Assembly: GCF_042650645.1 (NCBI RefSeq)
Contig: NZ_JBHSBI010000009.1
Location: forward strand, 1-64,000
From: Nonomuraea purpurea
Lineage (GTDB): Bacteria > Actinomycetota > Actinomycetes > Streptosporangiales > Streptosporangiaceae
Reading direction: 5' to 3'
Length of the DNA stretch: 64,000 nt
Positions 51,253 through 60,020 of the stretch are shown here, in pieces. How positions within the stretch are numbered: position 1 is the stretch's first letter; every line of letters starts with the position of its first letter. The notes beneath the pieces are model-generated. The model saw only the letters and a program-made list of their open reading frames with translations. It was not told the DNA's origin and did not search any database. The position numbers and the translations under genes were made by a program.

Positions 51253-52496
51253 AGTGCCGCCGTCACCAGGGCCTCGACACCCGTCGGCAGTGTGGGGAGG
51301 ATGACGGGGGCGAAGGCGGGGGAGTGGTTGCCCGGGATGTCCTGCGACAGGCTGCCCTCTCGCTCCGCCTGCGCGTACCGGTCCGGGTCGGCGCCGCCGA
51401 GGCCCCAGAAAACCGAGGGGGTGCCGGCTTCGGCGCCGAAGACGCCGAAGTCCTCGCTGCCCATCAGCGGCGCCATCTCCGTCACCCGCTGCGAGCCGAA
51501 GCGGCGCGTGAAGGCGTCGTGGACCGTGGCGGTCGCGGCCGGGTCGTTGCTGGTGAGGGGGAAGGCGTTGAGGGTGCGCAGCTCGGGTGGACGGGGTGCG
51601 CCCGAGGCGGCGGCCTCGGCGTTGACGACGCGTTCGACGGCGGTCAGCAGCGTGCGCCGGACGTCGGGCGAGAACGAGCGGAGGTTCACGGTGACGGTGG
51701 CCTCGTCGGCGATGACGTTCTCCTTGTGGCCCGCGTGGATCTGGGCCACCGTCAGCACGGCGCGGTCGAACGGCGAGATCTCGCGGGAGACGACCGTCTG
51801 CAGGCGCATGACGGTGGCGGCGGCCAGGACCACCGGGTCGACGGTGCGTTCGGGCTGGGAGCCGTGCCCGCCCCGGCCGTACAGGCGGATTTCGAGGCTG
51901 TCGGCGGCGGCCAGGACCTCGCCGGGGCTGACGAGCACCGTTCCCGCCGGGTTGGGGAAGACGTGCTGGCCGAGGACGACGTCGGGGCGGCCGATCAGGT
52001 CGAGCACGCCGTCGTCCACCATGGCCCTGGCCCCGGCGGCGATCTCCTCCGCCGGCTGGAACAGCGCGACCAGCGTCCCCCGCCACCGTTCGCGGCCGGC
52101 GGCCAGCAACTCCGCCGCGCCCGCCAGGCAGGTGACGTGCATGTCGTGGCCGCAGGCGTGCATGAGCGGCACCTGCCGGCCCTCGGCGTCCCTGTAGGTG
52201 TCGGTGCTGGCGTACGGCAGGCCCGTCGCCTCCAGCACCGGCAGCGCGTCCATGTCGGCCCGCAGCGCGACCGTCGGCCCGTCGCCGTTGCGCAGCACGC
52301 CCACCACGCCCGTGCCGCCGATGCCCTTGTGCGTCTCGAACCCGGCCGCCCGCAGCCGCTCGGCCGCGACGCCCGCCGTGCGTTCCTCCTTGAAGGCGGG
52401 CTCGGGGTGACGGTGCAGGTCGCGGTAGAGGGCGGCGAGGTCCTTGCGGGCCGCGTCGTCGAACCCGTCCATGACGGCGTCGGTCAAGGTGCTCAT
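51231..52496 (-). CDS. M20D-family amidohydrolase
   Basis: 421 aa, ATG at 52496 (ATGA overlap with the HyuB stop). Canonical M20D motifs: LHRHPEPAFKEERTA, LRADMDALPVLE, HACGHDMHVTCLAGAA with the Cys and His metal ligands, LFQPAEEIAAGARAMV, and MGSEDFGVF and GNHSPAF near the end. The family hydrolyses N-acyl amino acids, IAA-amino acid conjugates or N-carbamoyl compounds. Placed after HyuA/HyuB, it probably deacylates the ring-opened product. Contrast with the metal-site-altered M20 homologue at 6400. Confidence 0.93.
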   Translation of the reverse strand: MSTLTDAVMDGFDDAARKDLAALYRDLHRHPEPAFKEERTAGVAAERLRAAGFETHKGIGGTGVVGVLRNGDGPTVALRADMDALPVLEATGLPYASTDTYRDAEGRQVPLMHACGHDMHVTCLAGAAELLAAGRERWRGTLVALFQPAEEIAAGARAMVDDGVLDLIGRPDVVLGQHVFPNPAGTVLVSPGEVLAAADSLEIRLYGRGGHGSQPERTVDPVVLAAATVMRLQTVVSREISPFDRAVLTVAQIHAGHKENVIADEATVTVNLRSFSPDVRRTLLTAVERVVNAEAAASGAPRPPELRTLNAFPLTSNDPAATATVHDAFTRRFGSQRVTEMAPLMGSEDFGVFGAEAGTPSVFWGLGGADPDRYAQAEREGSLSQDIPGNHSPAFAPVILPTLPTGVEALVTAALAWLPER

Positions 52497-54643
52497 GCGT
52501 GTGCCCGTTCCAGTGCGAAGATCTCGTCGGCGAGTGTACGGCGGGCGGTGTCGATCTGCCCGGCCGTGGGCGGAGTCCTGGGGAAGCCCTCGGGGAGTGT
52601 GTCGAGGACGCGGGTGTAGACGGCACGGCGGCGCGGGGTCCTGGCCGGTCCCGGGAGCTGGAAGAGGGCGGTCACCAGGCGATCGACGGCGTCGACGTCG
52701 AAAACCGACTCCCATGCGAGCCGCTCAGGACCGCCGCCGACGAAGCCCTCCCGCGGCACCGCGCCGAGAGAGTCGCCCGGCCGGGCGGCCTCCGGCGACG
52801 CGGCGGTCAAGCCATTCGGAGCTGCGGCGTCCGAAGTTGCCGACCGGCCGCCTCTGCTCGCCGCTGTGGCCGTCTCTGGAGTTGCGGCGTCCGAGGTTGC
52901 CGACTGGCCGCCTCGGCTCGCCGCCGTGGCCGCCGCGTCGATCGACAGGCCGCCGTCGTCCGCCTCGCGCACCACCACCCCGTACGCCCGCTCAGCCCCC
53001 TCCCGAGACACCACCCCGCGCTCCACATCCCGCAGCACGGCCTCGGGATCGCGCGTGTACGGGTCGCCGTAACCTCCCGCGCCCGAGGTCAGCAGGCTCA
53101 CGACGTCCCCCGGCTCCAGCGACAGCACGTCGATCTTGAAGTGCCGCCGTTCCCGGGCCGTGCCCGGATTGACGATCAGCTCGGTGGGCGTCCCCGGCCC
53201 GCCGCCCCGCACGCCCCACGGGCGGAAACACATCCGCTCCAGCCCCCGGGCCAGCAGCTTCGACCCCTCCCCGAGCACGCGGAAGGTGAGTTCGAGCCCG
53301 CAGCCGCCACGCCACCGCCCGGCCCCGCCCGAGTCGGGACGCAGCCCGTAGGTGAGGATCTCGACCCCGATCTCCGTCTCGACGGTCTCCACGGGGTTGT
53401 TGGACAGGTTCGAGATGCCGCTGTCGCGCCCGTCCACCCCGTCGGAGCCCTCGCGCGCGCCGGTCCCGCCCACCATCGGCTCCAGCACCTGCACGTTCTG
53501 GCCGCTGCCGCGCGGCTCGGCGACCACGACCGGCACCACCAGCCCGCTGGAGGCGGCCGGCAGGACGTGCGGTGCGGCCAGCCCGAGCGCGCCCCCGACG
53601 GCGTCGTTGACGCGGTTGGCCGAGGCGTGCCGCACGCCGACGGCGGCCGGATGCACGGGGTTGACCAGCGAACCCTCCGGCGTGGTGACGCTGATCGGCG
53701 CGATGAGCCCCGCGTTCAGCGCGATGCCGGGGTCGAGGGTGCAGATGAGCGCGAGCACGCGGGTGGTGATCCAGGCGTGCGGCCGGCCCAGGGTGGCGAT
53801 GTTGAAGGCGGCCGCCACCTGCGGGTCCGTGCCGGTGAAGTCCAGGTGCAGGTCGCCGGCCTTGAGCGTGGCGGTGACCGACAGCCGGACCGGGATGCCG
53901 GAGACGGCGTCGTCGTCGAGGTAGTCGACGAAGCGGTACGTCCCGTCGCCGAGCCCGGCCAGGGCGGCGCGGGCCTTGTCCGCGCTGTAGTCGACCAGGT
54001 CCCCCTGCGCGGCCAGCACCGTGTCCACACCGTGCTGCGCGATCACGCCGGCCAGCCGTTCGCCGCCGGTGCGCAGGGCGGCCCGCATGGCGCGGATGTC
54101 GCCCAGGTTGGCTTCGGGCGTGCGGCTGTTGGCCGAGATCAGCGCCTCCACGTCCCGTACGGGTTCGCCTGCGCGCACCAGCCGGACCGGCGGGATCTGC
54201 AGCCCCTCCTGGAAGATCTCGTCGTTGATCGGCGACAGGCTGCTCGGCACCCGGCCGCCGATGTCCGAGCAGTGGATGAACGCCCAGCCGTACCCGATCA
54301 GCTCCCCCTCGTGGAAATAGGGCTCGATGAGCTGGATGTCGGTCAGGTGGGTGGCCAGGCCGCCGGACCGGTACGGGTCGTTGGTGATGATCACGTCGCC
54401 GGGCTCCAGCGGGCCGGCGGCGCGCACGGCGGTCAGGACGTTCAGCCCGACGAAGCCGGAGACGCCGATCCCGCGCGGGTAGGCGACGAAACCGCCGTCC
54501 AGCCCGGCGAACGCGCAGCAGAAGTCCGCGGTCTCCTTGACGTACAGGGACCGGCTCGTCCGCTGCAGGGTCAGGCACATCTCCTCGGTCATGGCCGTCA
54601 GCCGGTTGCCGACGATCTCCAAGGTGACGGGGTCGAGCCGCAC
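52493..54643 (-). CDS. Hydantoinase B/oxoprolinase-family subunit
   Basis: 716 aa from GTG at 54643, two nt after the HyuA stop. Family motifs: DPVTLEIVGNRLTAMTEEMCLTLQRTSRS, GDVIITNDPYRSGGLATHLTDI, FHCSDIGG-like AFIHCSDIGGRVPSS, LDFTGTDPQVAAAFN, and GGGPGTPTELIVNPG to GAGGYGDPYTRDPEAVLRDV. About 125 residues beyond the usual end include two 20-aa repeats rich in ATAASRGG/SATSDAA and a terminal helical piece. With HyuA it forms an ATP-dependent ring-opening enzyme for hydantoins, oxoproline or similar lactams. Confidence 0.93.
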   Translation of the reverse strand: MRLDPVTLEIVGNRLTAMTEEMCLTLQRTSRSLYVKETADFCCAFAGLDGGFVAYPRGIGVSGFVGLNVLTAVRAAGPLEPGDVIITNDPYRSGGLATHLTDIQLIEPYFHEGELIGYGWAFIHCSDIGGRVPSSLSPINDEIFQEGLQIPPVRLVRAGEPVRDVEALISANSRTPEANLGDIRAMRAALRTGGERLAGVIAQHGVDTVLAAQGDLVDYSADKARAALAGLGDGTYRFVDYLDDDAVSGIPVRLSVTATLKAGDLHLDFTGTDPQVAAAFNIATLGRPHAWITTRVLALICTLDPGIALNAGLIAPISVTTPEGSLVNPVHPAAVGVRHASANRVNDAVGGALGLAAPHVLPAASSGLVVPVVVAEPRGSGQNVQVLEPMVGGTGAREGSDGVDGRDSGISNLSNNPVETVETEIGVEILTYGLRPDSGGAGRWRGGCGLELTFRVLGEGSKLLARGLERMCFRPWGVRGGGPGTPTELIVNPGTARERRHFKIDVLSLEPGDVVSLLTSGAGGYGDPYTRDPEAVLRDVERGVVSREGAERAYGVVVREADDGGLSIDAAATAASRGGQSATSDAATPETATAASRGGRSATSDAAAPNGLTAASPEAARPGDSLGAVPREGFVGGGPERLAWESVFDVDAVDRLVTALFQLPGPARTPRRRAVYTRVLDTLPEGFPRTPPTAGQIDTARRTLADEIFALERAHA
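52818..52937. repeat. Two 60-bp tandem repeats inside hyuB
   Basis: Copies at about 52818-52877 and 52878-52937 differ at only a few bases and keep the frame, encoding 20-aa units with ATAASRGG and SATSDAA. They lie in the C-terminal extension. Confidence 0.85.
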
Positions 54644-54645
54644 GT

Positions 54646-56991
54646 TCAGGCCTTTCGACGGAGGTGGAGGTTGCCGGCGCCGTCGACGTCCCCCGACCAG
54701 CCGGGCGGCACGACCACGGTGGTGTCGTCCTGCTCGACGATCGCGGGGCCGTCGAACGCGTCGCCCACACCCAGGGACGGCCGCTGGTGCACGGCGGCGT
54801 CGTGCCAGGCGCCGGCCAGCAGGACGGGCCGCCGTCCCGAGTGCAGGGGCGCGCCCGTTCCCCGCGGGACGGGGACCGGCGGCAGCTCGGCCACGGGGCC
54901 GACGACGCCGAGCCGGGCGGTGCCCAGCTCGATCGGGGCGTGCTGGTCGCGGAAGCCGTACAGGCGCTCGTGTTCGGCGTGGAACGCCTCGGCGATCGAC
55001 TCGACGTCGAGGCCGCTGGGGTCGAGGGGGACGCGCAGCTCGTACGCCTGGCCGGAGTAGCGCATGTCAGCCGCCGCCGACAGCCGCGCCACCGGCCCGT
55101 CGCCGTGCTGCTCGACCAGCGCGTCGCGGGGCTGTCCGGTCTGCGAGTCGTGGGGCCTGGTCAGCGGGTTGCGGGGCTGTTCGGTCTGCGGGTCGTGGGG
55201 CCTGGTCAGCGGGTTGTGGGGCTGTTCGGTCTGCGGGTTGCGGGGCCCGGTCAGTGGGTCGCGGGGCTGTCCGGTCAGCGAGTCTCCTTGCTCGGCCAGC
55301 CAGTCGTGGGCCTGGGCGGACAGTTCGGCGAGCACGCCTGTCAGGCGCTCGGCGCTGTCGGGGTCGAGGGTGCGGCGCAGGCTGCGGGCGAAGTCGCGGC
55401 GCAGGTCGGCGCCCGCCGCGCCGAGCGCGCAGAATGTGGCGGCCGTCGGCGGCACCACGATGTGGCTGATCCCGACCTCCTCGGCGAGCATGGCGGCGTG
55501 CGTCGGCCCCGCCCCGCCGAACGGCACCAGCGTGAACCCGCGCGGGTCGAGCCCGCGCTGCGCCATGATCTTCTGCAGTTCGGTGGCCATGCCCGCGGTG
55601 GCCACCCGCAGCGCGCCCGCCGCCGCGGTCGCTGCCGTGCCTGCGGCGGTGGTTACGCGCAGCGCGCCGGCCGCCGCTGCGGTCGAGGCCGTTCCCGCCA
55701 CCGCCGTGTCGGGCGCGGACTGCCCGTCGCCTCCCGGCAGGAGGCCGTTCAGCGCCTTGGCCGCGGCGTCGGCGTCGAGCGGCATCCGGCCGCCGAGGAA
55801 CGTCGCCGGGTCGATCAGCCCGGTCACCAGGTAGCAGTCGGTCACGGTCGGGCGGTCGCCTCCCCGGCCGTACGCCACCGGACCAGGATCGGCGCCCGCG
55901 CTGCCCGGACCGACCTTGAGCACGCCCTGGCCGTCCACCCAGACGACCGAGCCGCCGCCCGCGCCGATGGCGTTCACCGCGACGACCGGCACGATCAGCG
56001 GCAGCCCGCCGACCGTGGTGTGCGTGGCCAGCTCGGGGGAGCCGCCGACCGTCACGGCGATGTCGCTGCTGGTGCCGCCCATGTCAAAGGTGACGATGCC
56101 GCCAGTGCCGCCGACGCCCTCGACGTTCCCGGCGCTCTTGACGTCCCCGAGATGGCGTGCCAGCCGTGCCGCCGCGGCCACACCGGCCGCCGGGCCCGAC
56201 AACACGGTCTCGATGGGACGTTCGGCGGCAGAACGCAGGCTCATCGAGCCGCCGTTGGACGCGCTGATGAAGATCGGCGCCGCCACCTCCAGGCCGCGCA
56301 CCCGGCGCTCCAGGCGGGTGAAGTAGTCGCGCATGAGGGGCTGGATGTAGGCGTTCATGCAGGCGACCAGGGCGCGCTCGTACTCGCGCACCTCCGGCCA
56401 GACGGTCGCCGACGCGGTCACCGGCAGCCCTGGCAGCCGCTCGCGCAGGCTCGCCGCGACCCCCTCCTCGAAGTCCGGGTCGGTGTAGCCGTGCAGGACC
56501 ACGACCGCCGCCGCGTCGGCGCGGGTCGCGCGCAGCCGCTCCGCGACGCGGTCCAGTTCGGCCGCGTCCGGCACGGCGGCGGGCTCTCCGCGGGGGCCGA
56601 GCCTGGCCGGGATCTCGACGATGAGGTTGCGGGGGACCAGCGGCTCCTCCTTGCCCGCGTACAGGTCGAAGGAGGACGGCATGCGGCTGCGGCCGATCTC
56701 CAGCAGGTCGCGGTAGCCCTGGGTCACGACCAGCGCGATCCGCGCGCCTCGGCGCTGGATGATGGCGTTCAGGCCGATCGTGGTGCCGTGCGTGATGCCC
56801 GCGACGTCCTCGGGCCGCAGCTCCGCCCGCGCGAGGACGGCCGCCAGGCCGTCGGCGACGGCCCGCGAGGGGTCGGCGGGCGTGCTCGGCTCCTTGTGGT
56901 GGACCACCAGATCGCGCTCGGGCAGGACGGCGACGAGGTCCGTGAACGTGCCCCCGACGTCGATCCCGATCCGCGCCGTTTGTCCGGTCAC
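54646..56991 (-). CDS. Hydantoinase A/oxoprolinase-family subunit
   Basis: 781 aa from GTG at 56991 (GTGA overlap with the permease stop). ASKHA-type ATPase: IGIDVGGTFTDLVAV, ITHGTTIGLNAIIQRRGARIALV, then VTFDMGGTSSDIAVTVGG and NAIGAGGGSVVWVDGQGVLKVGPGSAGADPGPVAYGRGG, and VPFGGAGPTHAAMLAEEVG. Two low-complexity insertions interrupt it: Ala-rich AAGALRV repeats near ~450-480 and a 15-aa repeat NPLTRPHDPQTEQPR near ~570-625. Pairs with the downstream HyuB; ATP hydrolysis drives ring opening. Confidence 0.93.
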   Translation of the reverse strand: MTGQTARIGIDVGGTFTDLVAVLPERDLVVHHKEPSTPADPSRAVADGLAAVLARAELRPEDVAGITHGTTIGLNAIIQRRGARIALVVTQGYRDLLEIGRSRMPSSFDLYAGKEEPLVPRNLIVEIPARLGPRGEPAAVPDAAELDRVAERLRATRADAAAVVVLHGYTDPDFEEGVAASLRERLPGLPVTASATVWPEVREYERALVACMNAYIQPLMRDYFTRLERRVRGLEVAAPIFISASNGGSMSLRSAAERPIETVLSGPAAGVAAAARLARHLGDVKSAGNVEGVGGTGGIVTFDMGGTSSDIAVTVGGSPELATHTTVGGLPLIVPVVAVNAIGAGGGSVVWVDGQGVLKVGPGSAGADPGPVAYGRGGDRPTVTDCYLVTGLIDPATFLGGRMPLDADAAAKALNGLLPGGDGQSAPDTAVAGTASTAAAAGALRVTTAAGTAATAAAGALRVATAGMATELQKIMAQRGLDPRGFTLVPFGGAGPTHAAMLAEEVGISHIVVPPTAATFCALGAAGADLRRDFARSLRRTLDPDSAERLTGVLAELSAQAHDWLAEQGDSLTGQPRDPLTGPRNPQTEQPHNPLTRPHDPQTEQPRNPLTRPHDSQTGQPRDALVEQHGDGPVARLSAAADMRYSGQAYELRVPLDPSGLDVESIAEAFHAEHERLYGFRDQHAPIELGTARLGVVGPVAELPPVPVPRGTGAPLHSGRRPVLLAGAWHDAAVHQRPSLGVGDAFDGPAIVEQDDTTVVVPPGWSGDVDGAGNLHLRRKA
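55126..55275. repeat. 45-bp tandem repeats inside hyuA
   Basis: Three full units (55126-55170, 55171-55215, 55216-55260) and part of a fourth, each beginning G[CT]GGGGCTGT. They encode Pro/Arg/Asn-rich 15-residue units in frame with hyuA. Confidence 0.92.
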
Positions 56992-57788
56992 AATGCCTCC
57001 GAGATACGAGCGAACCGATCGGCGACCACCATCACGACCACGCTCGCGGCCATGAGCAGCGTGGACACCGCCGCCATCGACGGATCGAGCTGGTACTGCA
57101 CGGCCGAGAAGATGCGCAGCGGCACGGTCGTGGTGTTCGCGCCCGCCACCAGCGCCGTCACGGCGACCTCGCCCAGCGACGTGACCGCCGCCAGGACGCC
57201 GCCCGCCAGGATGCCGGGCCGCAGCAGCGGCAGCGTCACCGTGAGGAACACCCGGATGCGGCCCGCGCCCAGGCTCGTCGCCGCCCGTTCGAGCGCCGGG
57301 TCGAGCTGGGCCGCGCTCACCATGACCGCCCGCACCACGAACGGCAGCGCGACCAGCGAATGCGCCAGCCACAACCCCGGCAGCGAGTTGATCAGGCCGA
57401 CGCCGTGGAAGTAGTACAGCAGGCCGAGCGCGATGATGATCTCCGGCACCATCAGCGGCGACAACGCCAGCCCCTGGAGCAGCCGGCGGCCGGGGAACGA
57501 ACCCTGCGTCAGCCCGTAGGCGGCCAGCGTGCCGAGCACCACCGTCGTCGGCACGACCAGCGCCATCAGCAGGCCGCTCAGCCGGAAGGAGACCTGCCAG
57601 TCGGGCGAGCCGAGCACCTCGGCGTACCAGCGCAGCGACAACCCCGACGGCGGGAACGCCATCGAGCCCGCCCGGTTGAACGAGCTGATCACCAGCACCA
57701 CCAGCGGCGCGATCAGGAACAGGAAGACCAGCGCCGCCAGGGCCGCCCCGGCCAGGCGCACGCCCCTGTCGTAACCCCGCTCACCCAT
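56988..57788 (-). CDS. Polyamine/opine-type ABC permease (PotC-like)
   Basis: 266 aa, ATG at 57788, overlapping the other permease by 8 nt. About six segments with a binding-protein-dependent transport loop ERAATSLGAGRIRVFLTVTLPLLRPGILAG (EAA motif). Topology FLFLIAPLVVLVISSFN at the start is PotC-like. Works with the next three gene products. Confidence 0.92.
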   Translation of the reverse strand: MGERGYDRGVRLAGAALAALVFLFLIAPLVVLVISSFNRAGSMAFPPSGLSLRWYAEVLGSPDWQVSFRLSGLLMALVVPTTVVLGTLAAYGLTQGSFPGRRLLQGLALSPLMVPEIIIALGLLYYFHGVGLINSLPGLWLAHSLVALPFVVRAVMVSAAQLDPALERAATSLGAGRIRVFLTVTLPLLRPGILAGGVLAAVTSLGEVAVTALVAGANTTTVPLRIFSAVQYQLDPSMAAVSTLLMAASVVVMVVADRFARISEAL

Positions 57789-58680
57789 GAAGCCGCCTCT
57801 CCCAGATCCTGAACACGCCCGCGAGCAGTGAGGTGGAGACGATCGTGAGGGCCAGCAGCGCGAAGCTCAGCGCCGCGGCGACCGGGTAGTCGAACACCGT
57901 CGTCACCTGGTCGTAGACCCGGATGCCCGTCAGCGGCTGCGTCACCCCGCCGACCAGCAGCGGCGTGATGTAGATGCCCATGGCCAGCGCGAAGACGATC
58001 AGCGCGCCCGTGACCATCCCCGGCAGGCTCAGGGGGACCGTCACCCGCAGGAACGTCCTGATCGGGCCGGCCCCTAGGGTCTGCGAGGCGCGGTGCAGGT
58101 TGCGGTCCTGGCCGCCGAGCGCCGTGGTCAGCGGGATGATCGCGAACGGCAGCAGCACGTGCGTCACCGCCACCACGACCGCCGGGTAGCTGGTCAGGAG
58201 CTGGGCCAGCTGGTCCCGCAGGCCCGTGGCGACCAGCGCCTGGTTGACGACCCCGTTGCCCGACAGCAGCACCACCCAGCCGTAGGTGCGCACGACCACG
58301 CTGGTCAGCAGCGGCGAGATCACGATGACGAACAGCAGCGTACGCACCACGCCGGGACGCTGGCGGGCCAGCGCGTAGGCGGCCGGGTACGCCAGGGTCA
58401 CGCACAGGACCGCCACCAGGAGCGCCGTGGCCAGCGTTTGGAGGAGAGAGCCGTAGAAGTACGGCTCGGTGAGGACCCGCCCGTACTGCTCCAGGGTCCA
58501 GCCCGGCAGGGCGGCGTTGAAGGCGTCGACCGGATTGAAGCTCAGGCGGAGCAGGCGGACCAGCGGCACCAGGAACAGGGCCGCCAGGAAGACCAGGAGC
58601 GGGAGGACGTAGACGAAGCCCGTCCAGCGGGGGCGGCGCGCGGGGGCCGCCGGGCGCGCGCCCGGCGATACGACCGTCAT
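57781..58680 (-). CDS. Polyamine/opine-type ABC permease (PotB-like)
   Basis: 299 aa, ATG at 58680 (ATGA overlap with the ATPase stop). First segment VYVLPLLVFLAALFLVPLVRLLRLSFN, EAA loop HRASQTLGAGPIRTFLRVTVPLSLPGMVTG. The PotB-like half of the channel. Confidence 0.92.
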   Translation of the reverse strand: MTVVSPGARPAAPARRPRWTGFVYVLPLLVFLAALFLVPLVRLLRLSFNPVDAFNAALPGWTLEQYGRVLTEPYFYGSLLQTLATALLVAVLCVTLAYPAAYALARQRPGVVRTLLFVIVISPLLTSVVVRTYGWVVLLSGNGVVNQALVATGLRDQLAQLLTSYPAVVVAVTHVLLPFAIIPLTTALGGQDRNLHRASQTLGAGPIRTFLRVTVPLSLPGMVTGALIVFALAMGIYITPLLVGGVTQPLTGIRVYDQVTTVFDYPVAAALSFALLALTIVSTSLLAGVFRIWERRLHG

Positions 58681-60020
58681 CCCGCCCCCACCTCAGGCCC
58701 GGCACCGGGCTCCGCGCCGGGCTTCGCCGCGGGCCCCGTGTCGGGCTTGGCTTCCGACCCCGCGCCGGACCTCGCCTCGGGTCCCGTGCCGGGCTTCGCG
58801 CCGGTCTCCGGTTCGGGTCCCGCGTCGAGGATGATCACGTCGGCGGGGTCCCAGGTTGCCACGACCGGCGTGCCCGCGCCCGGCGGGTCAGCCGAGCCCG
58901 CGCCGGTGTCGGCGCTCTGCACGCTCAGGGCGCGCCCGTCGGCCAGCCGCACCTCGACGTGCCAGGCGTCACCCGCGAACGCCCGATACCCCACGGTCCC
59001 CGCGACCCCGCCGGCCGTCTCGACGCCAGCCGTGTTGGGGCTCGCTTCGGCCGGGTCGGTGGTGCGGAGGGCTGAGGCGGGCGTGTCGGGAATGCCGGTC
59101 GAACCGGGTTCGTCGGCGGTGCGCAGGCGGATGCGTTCTGGGCGGATCGCCACTACCGCGTGCTCGCCCACGCCCACCGGCAGTGGCCCGCAGCCCACGG
59201 TGATCCCGCCGACGTCGAGCTCGCCCGAGGCCGTGACGGTGCCCTCCAGGACGTTGGCCGCCCCGATGAACTGCGCCACGAAGCGGGTCGCCGGCCGCCG
59301 GTAGACCTCGTCGGGGGTGCCGAGCTGCTCGATCCGGCCGCCGTTCATGACGGCCACCCGGTCGGACAGCGCCAGAGCCTCCTCCTGGTCGTGCGTGACG
59401 AAGATCATCGTGGTGCCGATGCGGCGCTGGATGGCCCGCAGCTCCACCCGCATCTCCCTGCGCAGCTTGGCGTCGAGGTTGGACAGCGGCTCGTCCAGCA
59501 GCAGCACCGCGGGCCGGATGGCCAGGGCGCGGGCCAGCGCCACCCGCTGCTGCTGGCCGCCGGAGAGCTGCTTGGGCCGGCGCTCGGCGTACCCCTCGAG
59601 GCCGACCAGGCGCAGCGCCTCGCGGACGCGCTCCTCGCGTTCGGCCCGGTCCAGGCGGCGCACCCGCAGCCCGTACGCCACGTTGGCGGCGACGGTCATG
59701 TGCGGGAACAGCGCGTAGTTCTGGAAGACCATGCCCAGACCCCGGCGGTACGGCGGCCGGTCGGTGACGTCGGAGCCGTCGATCACGATCCGGCCCGCCG
59801 TGGGCCGCACGAAGCCCGCGATGGAGTTGAGCAGCGTCGTCTTGCCGCAACCGCTGGGCCCGAGAATGGACAGGAACTCGCCCTTGCGGATCGACAGCCG
59901 CTCCAGATCGAGCACCCGCGCGCCTTCGTAGCCGGCGGCCAGTCCCTCGATCTCGACGTGTCCCGCCCCGTCCCCGGGCAGTTCGATCAGCCGAAGATCT
60001 GATTCCACCGCTGCTGCCAT
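58677..60020 (-). CDS. Polyamine/opine-type ABC ATPase (PotA-like) with repetitive C-terminal tail
   Basis: About 447 aa from ATG at 60020, overlapping the binding-protein end by 34 nt; a GTG at 60008 is an alternative. Walker A GPSGCGKTT, Q-loop VFQNYALFPHMT, signature LSGGQQQRVALARAL, Walker B LLLDEPLSNLD and H-loop THDQ. A TOBE domain follows (FIGAANVLEGTVTASGELDVGG, VAIRPERIRL). The last ~45 residues are low-complexity Gly/Pro/Ala/Glu (EAKPDTGPAAKPGAEPG), absent from PotA proteins. Confidence 0.92.
   Translation of the reverse strand: MAAAVESDLRLIELPGDGAGHVEIEGLAAGYEGARVLDLERLSIRKGEFLSILGPSGCGKTTLLNSIAGFVRPTAGRIVIDGSDVTDRPPYRRGLGMVFQNYALFPHMTVAANVAYGLRVRRLDRAEREERVREALRLVGLEGYAERRPKQLSGGQQQRVALARALAIRPAVLLLDEPLSNLDAKLRREMRVELRAIQRRIGTTMIFVTHDQEEALALSDRVAVMNGGRIEQLGTPDEVYRRPATRFVAQFIGAANVLEGTVTASGELDVGGITVGCGPLPVGVGEHAVVAIRPERIRLRTADEPGSTGIPDTPASALRTTDPAEASPNTAGVETAGGVAGTVGYRAFAGDAWHVEVRLADGRALSVQSADTGAGSADPPGAGTPVVATWDPADVIILDAGPEPETGAKPGTGPEARSGAGSEAKPDTGPAAKPGAEPGAGPEVGAG

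Noticed and set aside
55126..55275. Direct repeats as a CRISPR array
   Set aside because: Units are contiguous with no unique spacers and lie in frame inside hyuA, so this is a coding minisatellite.
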